From: Solwaraspora sp. WMMD406
Lineage (GTDB): Bacteria > Actinomycetota > Actinomycetes > Mycobacteriales > Micromonosporaceae
Assembly: GCF_029626025.1 (NCBI RefSeq)
Contig: NZ_JARUBF010000001.1
Span: forward strand, 4,806,001 to 4,870,000
Length of the DNA: 64,000 bases
Reading direction: 5' to 3'
Shown here: piece by piece, positions 48,663 through 57,888 of the stretch
Layout: every line of letters begins with the position of its first letter
Numbering within the stretch: the first letter of the stretch is position 1
Made by a program: the position numbers and the translations under genes
The notes under the pieces: model-generated
Seen by the model: the letters and a program-made list of their open reading frames with translations, nothing else
The model's database searches: none
What the model was told of the DNA's origin: nothing

Positions 48663-51600
48663 GTGACCCGATCCAGACCCCGACGGCCGGCACCCCGCCG
48701 GGCCGTCGCGCTGCTGGCTGGCGCGACCGTCACCGCTCTCGCGCTGACCGCGGTGACCGTGACGACCGCGTACGCGGAAGAACGCGAACACATCGTCAAC
48801 GGCAGCTTCGACGACGGAACCGATCCCTGGTGGGCCACGGAAAACGTCGCCCTGACCGCCGACGACGGCCGGCTGTGCGCTGCGGTACCCGGTGGCACCG
48901 CGAACCCCTGGGACGCCAGCATCGGACACAACGGCATCCCGCTGATCGACGGCGCCGCCTACCGTCTCGCGTTCTCCGTCAGCAGCGACGTACCCACCAG
49001 CGTGCGCGCCAACGTCCAGCTCAACGCCGCTCCGTACACCACGGTGCTCAGCCGTGAACTCACGCCGACGGCGGAGAGCGAATCGGTCAGCTACCAGTTC
49101 ACCGCCAACCTCGACTCCCCTGACGGCACCTTCACCTTCCAGCTGGGCGGCAGCGCCGAGCCGTACACCCTCTGCCTCGACGACGTCTCGCTGATCAGCG
49201 ACGACGCGGCCGGCCCACCACCAGGCGGCCCGGAGCAGATCACCAACGGAGACTTCAGCAACGGCACCACCGGCTGGACCACCTACGGCACCACCAACAC
49301 CGGGGTGACCGACGAACGGCTCTGCGCCGCCGTACCCGCCGGCCTGGCCAACCCGTGGGACGCGGGCATTCTGCAGGACGGCGTACCGCTGATCGCCGGC
49401 GAGCCGTACGTCATCTCGTTCGAGGCCTCGGCCGACCCGGGTGCCAACGTACGGGCGGTGGTGCAACTCGGCGCCGATCCCTACACCGGGTACTTCGGTC
49501 GGGACCTGGTGCTCACCGCCGAACCGCAACGCGTCGAGCAGACCTTCGTCGCCAGCGATGACACCACCCGCGCCCAGGTGGCCTTCCAGGTCGGTGGCAA
49601 CGCCGACGGATTCACCTTCTGCCTGGACGACGTCTCCCTGCGTGGCGGCGAGGAAGAGCCGCCGTACCAGCCGGACACCGGCCCCCGGGTCCGGGTCAAC
49701 CAGGTGGGTTACCTGCCCGGCGGCCCCAAGAACGCCACCATCGTCACCGACGCCGACGAACCGGTGACCTGGGAACTGCACGACGCGGCGGGCGACACCG
49801 TGGCCAGCGGTCAGAGCACCCCGCGGGGTCTCGACACCGCCTCCAGGCAACAGGCCCACAGCGTCGACTTCTCGGCCTACCGGGGCACCGGCGACGACTA
49901 CACGCTGGTCGCCGACGGCGAGACCAGCTACCCCTTCGCCATCTCCGGCGACATCTACCAGCAGCTCCGCTCCGACGCACTGCAGTTCTTCTACATCCAG
50001 CGCAGCGGGATCGCCATCGACGGAGACCTGGTCGGCGAGGAGTACGCCCGCCCCGCCGGCCACCTCGGCGTCGCCCCCAACCAGGGCGACACCGACGTGC
50101 CGTGCCAGCCCGGGGTCTGCGACTACCGGCTCGACGTACGCGGCGGCTGGTACGACGCCGGCGACCACGGCAAGTACGTGGTCAACGGCGGCATCGCCAC
50201 CTACCAGCTGCTCAGCACCTTCGAACGGACCAAGACCGCGCCCAGCGCCAACGGCGGCGCCGCCCTGGCCGACAGCACGCTGCGGGTGCCCGAGCGGGAC
50301 AACGGTGTGCCGGACATCCTCGACGAGGCCCGCTGGGAACTGGAGTTCCTGATGCGGATGCAGGTGCCGGCCGGCGAGCCGCTGGCCGGGATGGCCCACC
50401 ACAAGATGCACGACCGGAACTGGACCGGGATGCCGATGCAGCCCGAGGACGACCCGGAACTGCGCGAGCTGCACCCACCGTCGACCGCCGCGACACTCAA
50501 CCTGGCGGCCGTCGCGGCCCAGTGCGCCCGGTTGTTCGCCCCGTACGACGCCGATTTCGCCGGCCAGTGCCGCACCTCGGCACGCGCCGCGTACGCGGCG
50601 GCCAAGGCCAACCCCGACCTGCTGGCCGACCCGAACGACGGCAACGGTGGCGGCGCCTACAGCGACCCCAACGTCAGCGACGAGTTCTACTGGGCGGCGG
50701 CGCAGCTCTACCTGACCACCGGTGAGCAGACCTACCTGTCGGACCTGAGCGCCTCACCGCACCACAGCGCGGACGTGTTCGATCCGACCGGGTTCGGCTG
50801 GGGCAGCACCGCCGCGCTCGGCCGGCTCGACCTGGCCACGGTGCCCAACGGCCTGGCCCCGCAGGAGCGGGAACGAATCCAGGCCTCGGTGGTGGCCGCC
50901 GCCGACGAATACCTGGCCGCGCTCGACAGCCAGGCGTACGGGCTGCCGATGCCCGGCCACCGGGGTGCCTACTTCTGGGGTGCCAACAGCAACATCATCA
51001 ACAACGCGGTGGTGCTCGCGACCTCGTACGACCTGACCGGGGACGTCGAGTACCGCGACGGTGCCGTGCAGGCGATGGACTACATCTTCGGCCGCAACGC
51101 GCTGAACCACTCGTACGTCACCGGTTGGGGCACCGTCTACCCCCGCAACCAGCACAGCCGGATCTTCGGCAACCAACTCGACCCGAGTCTGCCGAACCCG
51201 CCGGCCGGGTCGATCGCCGGCGGCGCGAACGCCAGTCTCGACGATCCGTTCGTCCGGGAGCTGCTGGACGGCTGCGCACCGATGTTCTGCTACGTCGACC
51301 ACATCGACTCGTACTCGACCAACGAGGTGGCGATCAACTGGAACTCGGCGCTGAGCTGGATCGCGTCCTTCCTCGACGATCAGGGTGACGCCGTACCGGC
51401 ACCCGCGCCACTGGCCTGCCGGGCCGAGTACGTCAACTACGGCACCTGGGCCGGCGGCGGCGGCTTCACTGGTCAGGTCAACATCACCAACACCGGCACC
51501 ACGGCGATCGACGGCTGGACGGCCCGCTTCGCCTTCACCGGTGACCAGCGGGTCCGCGAGGCGTGGTTGGCCGGCGTCACCCAGGCCGGTGCCACGGTGA

Positions 51601-51734
51601 CCGCGCGCAACGACACCTACAACCGCCGGATCGGTCCCGGAGCGAACGCGATGTTCGGCTTCAACGCGGTGACCGACGGCGGCGCCAACCCGGCACCGGA
51701 GCTGATCACCGTCAACGGGGTGGCCTGCTCCTGA
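48663..51734 (+). CDS. secreted multidomain GH9 endoglucanase (CBM4/9 x2, Ig-like, GH9, CBM2)
   Basis: 1023 residues from GTG 48663 (GGAAGGA upstream). Signal peptide (about 1-39), two CBM4_9 modules (about 42-178 and 190-328), a CelD N-terminal Ig-like domain (about 338-425), the GH9 (alpha/alpha)6 barrel (about 430-915) with catalytic Asp in [18 protein letters not shown], the HSRIFG region and the acid Glu in [14 protein letters not shown], then a CBM2 (about 920-1023). A processive endoglucanase layout known from Cellulomonas and Thermobifida. Induced together with GH6 by relief of CebR. Confidence 0.96.
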   Translation: MTRSRPRRPAPRRAVALLAGATVTALALTAVTVTTAYAEEREHIVNGSFDDGTDPWWATENVALTADDGRLCAAVPGGTANPWDASIGHNGIPLIDGAAYRLAFSVSSDVPTSVRANVQLNAAPYTTVLSRELTPTAESESVSYQFTANLDSPDGTFTFQLGGSAEPYTLCLDDVSLISDDAAGPPPGGPEQITNGDFSNGTTGWTTYGTTNTGVTDERLCAAVPAGLANPWDAGILQDGVPLIAGEPYVISFEASADPGANVRAVVQLGADPYTGYFGRDLVLTAEPQRVEQTFVASDDTTRAQVAFQVGGNADGFTFCLDDVSLRGGEEEPPYQPDTGPRVRVNQVGYLPGGPKNATIVTDADEPVTWELHDAAGDTVASGQSTPRGLDTASRQQAHSVDFSAYRGTGDDYTLVADGETSYPFAISGDIYQQLRSDALQFFYIQRSGIAIDGDLVGEEYARPAGHLGVAPNQGDTDVPCQPGVCDYRLDVRGGWYDAGDHGKYVVNGGIATYQLLSTFERTKTAPSANGGAALADSTLRVPERDNGVPDILDEARWELEFLMRMQVPAGEPLAGMAHHKMHDRNWTGMPMQPEDDPELRELHPPSTAATLNLAAVAAQCARLFAPYDADFAGQCRTSARAAYAAAKANPDLLADPNDGNGGGAYSDPNVSDEFYWAAAQLYLTTGEQTYLSDLSASPHHSADVFDPTGFGWGSTAALGRLDLATVPNGLAPQERERIQASVVAAADEYLAALDSQAYGLPMPGHRGAYFWGANSNIINNAVVLATSYDLTGDVEYRDGAVQAMDYIFGRNALNHSYVTGWGTVYPRNQHSRIFGNQLDPSLPNPPAGSIAGGANASLDDPFVRELLDGCAPMFCYVDHIDSYSTNEVAINWNSALSWIASFLDDQGDAVPAPAPLACRAEYVNYGTWAGGGGFTGQVNITNTGTTAIDGWTARFAFTGDQRVREAWLAGVTQAGATVTARNDTYNRRIGPGANAMFGFNAVTDGGANPAPELITVNGVACS

Positions 51735-52153
51735 CCCGGCCGTGGTGGCCGGCCCGTCGACGAACGGTGCGGCGACGGGCCGGCCACCACCCGGTCAGCG
51801 GCTCGACCAGTGGGTCTGCCGATCGGTCGGTCCCCTCGCGGGCCGCCGCGCCCCGGCCCCGGCCGTGCCGACCCCCGTCGCGCCGACACCCCGGGTTGCC
51901 GGTAGCCGCGGCTGGCCATCGGCCGATGACGGGTCAGCTCCTGCATCGCCTGCTGCAGCAACTCCTCCAACGCCACGCCGAGCGCCCGGCAGATCGACGC
52001 CAGCATCTCGGACGAGGCTTCCTTGCGGCCACGCTCCACCTCCGACAGGTAGGCCGTCGACAGGCCTGCGGTCCGGGCCACGTCATGCAGGGTGCGGCCC
52101 TGATCCTGCCGGAGCCGGCGCAGCACCCGGCCGATCACCTGTCGCAGCAGCAT
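51617..52153 (-). CDS. XRE-family regulator, PopR/ClgR-like, with unusual C-terminal extension
   Basis: 178 residues from ATG 52153 (GGAG eight bases upstream; GTG 52156 possible). The HTH domain at residues 1-75 ([56 protein letters not shown]) is that of ClgR and PopR, activators of clpP operons. The remaining 100 residues are basic, Pro/Ser/Arg-rich and low in complexity. They run 118 bases into the 3' end of the convergent GH9 gene, across its terminator. The tail may result from loss of an original stop near 51930. 26 bases after clpP. Confidence 0.82.
   Translation of the reverse strand: MLLRQVIGRVLRRLRQDQGRTLHDVARTAGLSTAYLSEVERGRKEASSEMLASICRALGVALEELLQQAMQELTRHRPMASRGYRQPGVSARRGSARPGPGRGGPRGDRPIGRPTGRAADRVVAGPSPHRSSTGRPPRPGQEQATPLTVISSGAGLAPPSVTALKPNIAFAPGPIRRL
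51742..51790. terminator. terminator of the GH9 gene
   Basis: 18-bp perfect stem GTGGTGGCCGGCCCGTCG / CGACGGGCCGGCCACCAC with a 13-base loop, eight bases past the stop. It lies inside the 3' end of the convergent regulator frame. Confidence 0.85.
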
Positions 52154-52179
52154 CACGCGTCTCCGTCCGCGATCGTCGG

Positions 52180-52794
52180 TCAGGTGGTGACGCCAGCGGC
52201 GGACAGTTGCGCGGTCGTGGCGATCACATGGTCGATGATGCCGTACTCGCGAGCCTGCTCGGCGGTGAACCAGCGGTCCCGGTCGGAGTCGCGCTCGATC
52301 TCCGCGTAGGTGTGCCCGGTGTGGAACGCGATCCGCTCGATCGTCGTCCGCTTGATGTGCAGCATGTTCTCGGCCTGGATGGCGATGTCCGCAGCCGTGC
52401 CGCCCATCCCGCCGGACAGCTGGTGCATCATGATCCGGGTGTGCGGCAGGGCGTACCGCTTGCCGGGTGCACCGGCGCACAGCAGGAACTGCCCCATGGA
52501 CCCGGCGAGCCCGAGCCCGACGGTCGCCACGTCGTTGGTGATGTAGTGCATCGTGTCGTAGACGGCCATGCCGGCGCTGATCACGCCGCCCGGTGAGTTG
52601 ACGTAGAGGAAGATGTCGCGCTCGCTGTCCTCGGCCGCCAGCAGGAGCATCTGAGCGCAGATCGTGTTGGCCGAGGTGTCGTCGACCTGGGTGCCGAGGA
52701 AGATCACCCGTTCCTTGAGCAGCTGCTGATAGACCTGGTCGCCGAAGCCGGTCGCCGCGTTGGTCGCGGCCATCGCGGAACTGGTGTGCCGCAT
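52180..52794 (-). CDS. clpP: ATP-dependent Clp protease proteolytic subunit
   Basis: 204 residues from ATG 52794. Catalytic Ser in GLGLAGSMGQFLLCAG (about 99), His in RIMMHQLSGG (about 124) and Asp in IERDSDRDRWFTAEQAREYGIID (about 169). Oligomer motif YVNSPGGVISAGMAVYDTM is intact. Full family length. Single copy here beside a PopR/ClgR-like regulator, so it resembles the inducible clpP3-type copy rather than the housekeeping clpP1P2-clpX operon. Upstream inverted repeat is a candidate operator. Confidence 0.94.
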   Translation of the reverse strand: MRHTSSAMAATNAATGFGDQVYQQLLKERVIFLGTQVDDTSANTICAQMLLLAAEDSERDIFLYVNSPGGVISAGMAVYDTMHYITNDVATVGLGLAGSMGQFLLCAGAPGKRYALPHTRIMMHQLSGGMGGTAADIAIQAENMLHIKRTTIERIAFHTGHTYAEIERDSDRDRWFTAEQAREYGIIDHVIATTAQLSAAGVTT

Positions 52795-52865
52795 GGATGA
52801 CGCCCTCTCGATCACGGTGGATACGCCTATCAGCATCAACCGTCGTCGAGCCGGTTCGCTGCCTT

Positions 52866-52897
52866 TTCTGCTGACAGGAGATCAGCTGTCGGCAGAA
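52866..52897 (-). promoter_or_regulatory. inverted-repeat operator candidate upstream of clpP
   Basis: TTCTGCTGACAG (52866-52877), eight bases, CTGTCGGCAGAA (52886-52897): 12-base arms with one mismatch, 72-103 bases before the clpP start. The half-sites match TTCTGCC / GGCAGAA, recalled as the PopR half-site in Streptomyces, though there the spacer is three bases. Confidence 0.6.
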
Positions 52898-53038
52898 GGC
52901 AACCAGCGTCGTCCACTCTGGCCCATCGAACACCTACCACGACCGACGTAGCCGGCACCGATCCGCTGTCGACACTCCCCCGTGCCCACCGGTCGGCCGG
53001 GTGCGGCCCGCCGTCGAAGACGGGCCGCACCCGCAACC

Positions 53039-54226
53039 TCAGTCGAGCAGCTCAGTCACGGTACCGGCGGCCACCGTACGGCCGCCCTCCCGGACCGCGA
53101 AGCCGAGCCCGACGTCCATCGCGACCGGCCTACCGAGCTCCACCGTCAGGTCGATGGTGTCGCCGGGCATCGCCATCGTCCGGTCGCCCAGGTCCACCGA
53201 CCCGACCACATCCGTGGTACGGAAGTAGAACTGCGGCCGGTAGTTGGCGAAGAACGGCGTGTGCCGCCCACCCTCGGCGGTGGTCAGCACGTACAGCCGG
53301 GCGGCGAACCGCTGATGCGGCGTGACACTGCCCGGCAGCGCCACCACCTGGCCCCGCTGCACCTGGTCACGCTTGACCCCGCGCAGCAGGACGGCGGCGT
53401 TGTCGCCGGCCTCGGCCGTGTCCAGCGACTTGCCGAACGTCTCCAACCCGGTCGCCACGGTCGACAGGGTCGGACCCAGTCCGACCACCTCCACCTGGTC
53501 ACCCAGCCGCAACGTGCCGCGCTCGACCGCGCCGGTCACCACCGTCCCCCGGCCGGAGATGGTCAGCACGTTCTCGATCGGCATCAGGAACGGCTCGCCG
53601 AGCTCGCGCGGCGGCACCGGAACGTACCGGTCGACGGCGTCGAGCAGCTCCACGATGGACCCGACCCAGCGCGGGTCACCCTCGAGCGCCCGCAGCGCCG
53701 ACACCCGGACGACCGGAAGCTCGTCGCCGGGGAACCCGTACTCGGTGACCAGCTCACGGACCTCCAACTCGACCAGGTCGAGCAGGTCCGGGTCGTCGAC
53801 CGCGTCCGCCTTGTTCATCGCCACCACCAGGTACGGCACCCCGACCCGCTTGGCGAGCAGCACGTGCTCGCGGGTCTGCGGCATCGCGCCGTCGAGCGCC
53901 GACACCACCAGGATCGCCCCGTCGACCTGGGCCGCACCGGTGATCATGTTCTTGACGAAGTCGGCGTGACCGGGCATGTCCACGTGGGCGTAGTGCCGGG
54001 TCGCGGTCTCGTACTCGACGTGCGAGATGTTGATGGTGATGCCCCGCGCCACCTCCTCCGGTGCCCGGTCGATCCCGTCGAAGGAGACGAACCGGTTGAC
54101 GGCGGGGTCGCGGTCGGCGAGGACCTTGGTGATCGCGGCGGTCAGGGTCGTCTTGCCGTGGTCGACGTGACCCATCGTGCCGATGTTGAGGTGCGGCTTC
54201 GCCCGCACGAACTGACTCTTGGCCAT
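53039..54226 (-). CDS. tuf: elongation factor Tu, second (tuf3-like) copy without cysteine
   Basis: 395 residues from ATG 54226. All GTPase motifs are intact: GHVDHGKT (19-26), RGITINI, the G3 motif as DMPGHAD (usual DCPGHAD), the G4 motif as MNKAD (usual NKCD) and SALRAL. Domains 2 and 3 are complete ([30 protein letters not shown]). The whole chain has no cysteine. It stands alone, not in the str operon with fusA and rpsL, like the divergent tuf3 of streptomycetes. Delivers aminoacyl-tRNA; possibly used under stress or antibiotic exposure. Confidence 0.95.
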   Translation of the reverse strand: MAKSQFVRAKPHLNIGTMGHVDHGKTTLTAAITKVLADRDPAVNRFVSFDGIDRAPEEVARGITINISHVEYETATRHYAHVDMPGHADFVKNMITGAAQVDGAILVVSALDGAMPQTREHVLLAKRVGVPYLVVAMNKADAVDDPDLLDLVELEVRELVTEYGFPGDELPVVRVSALRALEGDPRWVGSIVELLDAVDRYVPVPPRELGEPFLMPIENVLTISGRGTVVTGAVERGTLRLGDQVEVVGLGPTLSTVATGLETFGKSLDTAEAGDNAAVLLRGVKRDQVQRGQVVALPGSVTPHQRFAARLYVLTTAEGGRHTPFFANYRPQFYFRTTDVVGSVDLGDRTMAMPGDTIDLTVELGRPVAMDVGLGFAVREGGRTVAAGTVTELLD

Positions 54227-54351
54227 GATGCTGACGCTCCAGATCGGAGACGAACTGGCGGACGACGAACGCGGGCGGGTGCCATACCGCCGCGTCAGAA
54301 CCACTCTTGACGGCGCGCCTGTGGAACGGGCAGCGCCGGAGAGACCGGGCC

Positions 54352-54388
54352 ACCCTCCTCCGTGGTTCTGCCGCAGCTAGAGGAGGGT
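54352..54388 (-). other. hairpin in the tuf leader
   Basis: 9-bp stem (ACCCTCCTC / GAGGAGGGT on the plus strand) with a 19-base loop, 126-162 bases before the tuf start. On the tuf transcript one arm contains GAGGAGGG, so it could mask a Shine-Dalgarno or act as an attenuator; a 29-codon frame precedes it (about 54482 down to 54393). Speculative. Confidence 0.35.
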
Positions 54389-54516
54389 CAGCCTCGGGTA
54401 TCAGCCAGCCATGCGCACCCGACGGCGGCACCCGGCAGGTGGAAGCCTGCGGGCCGCACAACGCCGACGGTGCCGAACATGGTGGTCACGCTAGCCCGCA
54501 ACGTCCGGCGGGGCGA

Positions 54517-54563
54517 CCGAATTCCCGCGCGGTCAGGCCGGCCGAATTCCCGCGAGGTCAGGC
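54517..54563 (-). repeat. 25-bp-period tandem duplication over the LLM gene stop codon
   Basis: A 22-base unit, CCGAATTCCCGCGNGGTCAG plus GC, at 54517-54538 and 54542-54563, one mismatch. The second copy contains the stop (54558-54560). Confidence 0.9.
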
Positions 54564-55520
54564 GGTACGCAGCTTCGGCAGCACCTCCGCGCCGAAGACA
54601 TCGACGAACTCGTCCAGCTCCTGGCCGACGTGATGCAGGTAGATCTCGTCGAAGCCGAGCGAGACGTAGGCGGCGAGCTGGTCGACGTGGCGGGACAGAT
54701 CCGACGACACGTTCACCGTACGGCGTACCTGGTCGATGGTGACGTCGCGGGCCACCACGTCGAAATGCTCCGGGGTGGCCAGGTCCCACGCCACCGGCGG
54801 GGCGAAGATGTTGGTCCGCCACTGGTCGTGCGCGATCGCCTCGGCCTCGGCCTCGTCCGGTGCCCAGCTCAGGTGCACCTGCAACACCAGCCGGCCGCGA
54901 CCACCCGCACCCCGGTACGCGTCGACCACCTGGCGCAGGTGCTCGACCGGCGCGTTGACGGTGATCAGGCCGTCGGCCCAGTCCGCGCACCAGCGGGCGG
55001 TCGCCACGGTGACCGCCGCGCCGACCAGCGGGGCCGGCTCCGGCGGACGGGTCCACACCCGGGCGCGGTCCACGGTGACCAGACCGTCGTGGCTGACCTC
55101 CTCGCCGGCCAGCAGCGCCCGGATCACGTCGACACACTCGCGCAACCGGGCAGACCGCACCTCCTTGCGCGGCCAGACGTCACCGGTGACGTGCTCGTTG
55201 GCGTTCTCGCCGGTGCCGAGCGCCGCCCAGAAGCGCCCCGGGTACATCGCCGACAGGGTGCCGATCGCCTGCGCGACGATCGCCGGGTGGTAACGCTGGC
55301 CAGGGGCGTTGACCACCCCGAACGGCAGGCTGGTGGACTGCATGGCGGCCCCGAGCCAGGACCACACGTACCCGGAATGGCCCTGCCGCTCGCTCCACGG
55401 CGCGAAATGGTCCGACGCCATCGCCGCGTCGAACCCGGCCCGTTCCGCTCGGATCACGGCGTCGAGCAGCCGGCTGGGGTGGATCTGTTCGTGGGAGCAG
55501 TGCAGGCCCAAGACCGTCAT
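54558..55520 (-). CDS. LLM-class F420-dependent oxidoreductase
   Basis: 320 residues. Bacterial luciferase-like TIM barrel: LGLHCSHEQIHPSRLLDAVIRAERAGFDAAMASDHFAPW, GHSGYVWSWLGAAMQ, PGRFWAALGTGENANEHVTGD and C-terminal GFDEIYLHHVG. These fit the actinobacterial F420-dependent glucose-6-phosphate-dehydrogenase-like subgroup (TIGR03885 type). It should move hydride between F420 and an unknown substrate. Single gene. Confidence 0.9.
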   Translation of the reverse strand: MTVLGLHCSHEQIHPSRLLDAVIRAERAGFDAAMASDHFAPWSERQGHSGYVWSWLGAAMQSTSLPFGVVNAPGQRYHPAIVAQAIGTLSAMYPGRFWAALGTGENANEHVTGDVWPRKEVRSARLRECVDVIRALLAGEEVSHDGLVTVDRARVWTRPPEPAPLVGAAVTVATARWCADWADGLITVNAPVEHLRQVVDAYRGAGGRGRLVLQVHLSWAPDEAEAEAIAHDQWRTNIFAPPVAWDLATPEHFDVVARDVTIDQVRRTVNVSSDLSRHVDQLAAYVSLGFDEIYLHHVGQELDEFVDVFGAEVLPKLRTA

Positions 55521-55581
55521 GGCCGGTCATCTACCCAATGGCCGATTCCGTCAATCGCCTCGGACGACTCCGTCGACCTGT

Positions 55582-55623
55582 CAGGCAGCCGCGCCGCTCA
55601 CCCGCAGGCAGCCGCGCGGCTCA
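55582..55623 (-). repeat. 23-bp-period tandem duplication over a stop codon
   Basis: CAGGCAGCCGCGCSGCTCA at 55582-55600 and 55605-55623, one mismatch. The second copy contains the stop of the small membrane protein gene (55621-55623). Confidence 0.9.
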
Positions 55624-55887
55624 TTCGAACAGCGAATGCCGTACGCCCGGCTCCTCCCGCCTGCGGGCCCGACGACGCCGCTGGATGACGACCAGGTCGA
55701 CCACCGCGATCGCCGCGAGAACCCACAGGATCACCGCACCGGCCACCAGATCGGCCCGCCAGGCCAGGAACCCGATCACGACGCAGAAGACGAACCCGAA
55801 GCCGGCCATCGCGAGCCGCAGGTTCAACGCGCTGTAGGCATGGCCGACGGTCCCTCTCGCCCGCTTGGGCTGCGATTTCGTAGCCAT
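55621..55887 (-). CDS. small membrane protein, DUF6343-like
   Basis: 88 residues from ATG 55887. A basic N-terminus (KSQPKRARGTVGHAYSALNLRLAMAGFG) leads into two membrane helices (FVFCVVIGFLAWRA and AGAVILWVLAAIAVVDLVVI), then RRRRARRR. The SALNLRL motif before helix 1 recalls DUF6343; tentative. 163 bases from the divergent KAS III-like gene. Confidence 0.75.
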   Translation of the reverse strand: MATKSQPKRARGTVGHAYSALNLRLAMAGFGFVFCVVIGFLAWRADLVAGAVILWVLAAIAVVDLVVIQRRRRARRREEPGVRHSLFE

Positions 55888-56050
55888 CTCGCCGGTGTAC
55901 CCGACGTTCGCCGACCCGTAACGTCGCACCGGTATCCGATCCGGCACCGTCCGGCACGGGCCTGGCGGCAGGATCTGAGCTTCGGCACCGGGATCGGATT
56001 GAGCACCCCTACTCATCCGGGCCACCCCAGTCCGGCGGAAAGCTGAGCAC

Positions 56051-57079
56051 ATGAACGTCGCGTCGCCACCGGGACCGCCCACCCCAAGGATCGGAATCAC
56101 CGGAATCGGTGCCAGCCTGCCCGACCGGGTCCTCGACACCAGCGAACTGCAGGACCGGATCGCCCGCACCAGCGCGATCACGCTACCCGGCGGACTGTTC
56201 GCGAGAATGACCGGAATCAGCCACCGCAGGGTCGCGCGCGACGACGAGTACGCCTCGACCCTGGCGGTCCGGGCGGCCCGGCAGGCGCTGACCGCCGCCG
56301 ACCGGCGACCCGACGAGGTCGACCTGCTGCTGTTCGCCTCCGCCAGCCGCGACCTGGTGGAACCCGCCACCGCGCACATCGTGCAGGCCGAACTCGGCGG
56401 CCGGGCCCACGCCCTCGACGTCACGAACGCCTGCAACAGCTTCCTCAACGGCATCGACCTGGCCCGCTCGGCGATCCTCGCCGGCCGCGCCACCCGGGCG
56501 CTGGTGGTCACCGGAGAGACCCCGACCAGGGTGATGCGGCCCACGCTGACCGGTCTGGCCCAGGCCCGCACCGCCTTCGCCGGCTACACGTTCGGCGACG
56601 GCGGGGCGGCGGTCCTGGTCGAGCCGGTCGACCGGGGCGGGATCGTCGACGTCGACACCGAGACCCGTTCCGAACACTGGTCGGTGGGCGGCATCTTCGG
56701 CGGCGGTTCCCGGCACCCGCGCGGGGACGAACACACCTACTTCCACGGCGACGGACACTCCCTGCGCTCGGTGTTCGAGCAGGTCGGCACCGCCATCCTG
56801 GACCGGGTACGGCACCGGACCGGCTGGGACTGGGCCGACTACGAGCGGGTGCTGGTGCACCAGGTCAGCCTTCCTTATCTGGAACGGTTCATCGAGATCA
56901 CCGGGGTACCGAAGGACAAGCTGGAGGTCACCGTCGACGAGTTGGGCAACCTGGCCAGCGCCACGCTCGGTGTGCAGCTGGCCCGGGTCGACGCCGGGCT
57001 GCGCACCGGGGACCGGGTCCTGGCGATCGGCCTCGGCGGCGGGATCAGTGTGATGACGATGGTGTGGGAGAAGTCGTGA
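56051..57079 (+). CDS. 3-oxoacyl-ACP synthase III / OleA-like condensing enzyme
   Basis: 342 residues. Thiolase-fold condensing enzyme with the full triad: Cys about 128 in LDVTNACNSFLNGI, His in RVLVHQVSLPYLERF and Asn in DELGNLASATLGVQL. ETPTRVMRP and FGDGGAAVLVEP are also typical. The group includes KAS III enzymes outside fatty-acid operons and the OleA type, which joins two acyl-CoAs. First gene of a five-gene run in which every junction overlaps. No fatty-acid synthesis genes lie nearby, so a specialised role is likely. Confidence 0.9.
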   Translation: MNVASPPGPPTPRIGITGIGASLPDRVLDTSELQDRIARTSAITLPGGLFARMTGISHRRVARDDEYASTLAVRAARQALTAADRRPDEVDLLLFASASRDLVEPATAHIVQAELGGRAHALDVTNACNSFLNGIDLARSAILAGRATRALVVTGETPTRVMRPTLTGLAQARTAFAGYTFGDGGAAVLVEPVDRGGIVDVDTETRSEHWSVGGIFGGGSRHPRGDEHTYFHGDGHSLRSVFEQVGTAILDRVRHRTGWDWADYERVLVHQVSLPYLERFIEITGVPKDKLEVTVDELGNLASATLGVQLARVDAGLRTGDRVLAIGLGGGISVMTMVWEKS

Positions 57080-57888
57080 CCCGGGCCTTCGAGCAGGACC
57101 GTACGGTGGCCCCGGCCCCGGCCCCGGCCCCGGCCCCGACGCCGGACCCGGGCGGGCCGCTGTGGGTCGTGGTGCCGGCCTACCAGGAGCAGGCCCGCGT
57201 CGGCGCGACCCTGGCCGCTCTCGCCGCCCAGGACGATCGGGACTTCACCCTGGTCGTGGTCGACAACGGATCCACCGACGACACCGCCGGCGTCGTGAAG
57301 CGTTTCGCCGCCGGAGCGCCGTTCCCCGTCGTGCTGCTGCGCGAACCGCAGAAGGGCGTCGGAGCGGCGGTCGACACCGGCTTCCGGTACGCCATCGCGC
57401 ACGGGGCGCGGCTGCTGGCCCGCACCGACGCCGACTGCCTGCCCCGGCCGGGGTGGGTGGCAGCCGCGCGATCGGGGCTGACCGCCGGTTCCGGCATGGT
57501 CTGCGGGGCGATCCGCGCCCGCCGCGACGAACTCGGCCCGGCCGGCCGGGCCGGGTTCCGGCTCCTGGTGGCGCTCGCCGCCGCGTTCGGACGCCTACGG
57601 CCGGCCCACCGCGACCGGGGCTACCTGGCGCCGTACCGGATGCACGCCGGCAACAACATGGCGATCACCGCCGAGCTTTACCAGGCCTGCGGCGGCATGC
57701 CCCGCATACCGTCGCCGACCGACCGGACGTTTCTCAACCGGGTACGCCGTACCAGCCCGGCGATCTCCCACCGGCGGGACATGGTGGTGGAGAACTCGCT
57801 CCGCCGGCTGCGGGCGTACGGCGTGCTGCGGACGGCGTCCTGGTATCTGGGTCGCGGCAGCGGCCCGATGAGCCCGGATCCCCGCTGA
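57076..57888 (+). CDS. GT2-family glycosyltransferase
   Basis: 270 residues; GTG 57076 overlaps the previous stop (GTGA). After an Ala-Pro repeat leader (about 14-25) comes a GT-A fold: LWVVVPAYQEQARVGATLAALAAQD, VVDNGSTDDTAGVVK and the DxD-like RTDADCLPRPGW. No C-terminal membrane helix. It may transfer a sugar to the lipid made by its neighbours, or belong to the polyprenyl-phosphate type; the acceptor is unknown. The next gene starts inside its stop (TGATG). Confidence 0.87.
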   Translation: MTRAFEQDRTVAPAPAPAPAPTPDPGGPLWVVVPAYQEQARVGATLAALAAQDDRDFTLVVVDNGSTDDTAGVVKRFAAGAPFPVVLLREPQKGVGAAVDTGFRYAIAHGARLLARTDADCLPRPGWVAAARSGLTAGSGMVCGAIRARRDELGPAGRAGFRLLVALAAAFGRLRPAHRDRGYLAPYRMHAGNNMAITAELYQACGGMPRIPSPTDRTFLNRVRRTSPAISHRRDMVVENSLRRLRAYGVLRTASWYLGRGSGPMSPDPR

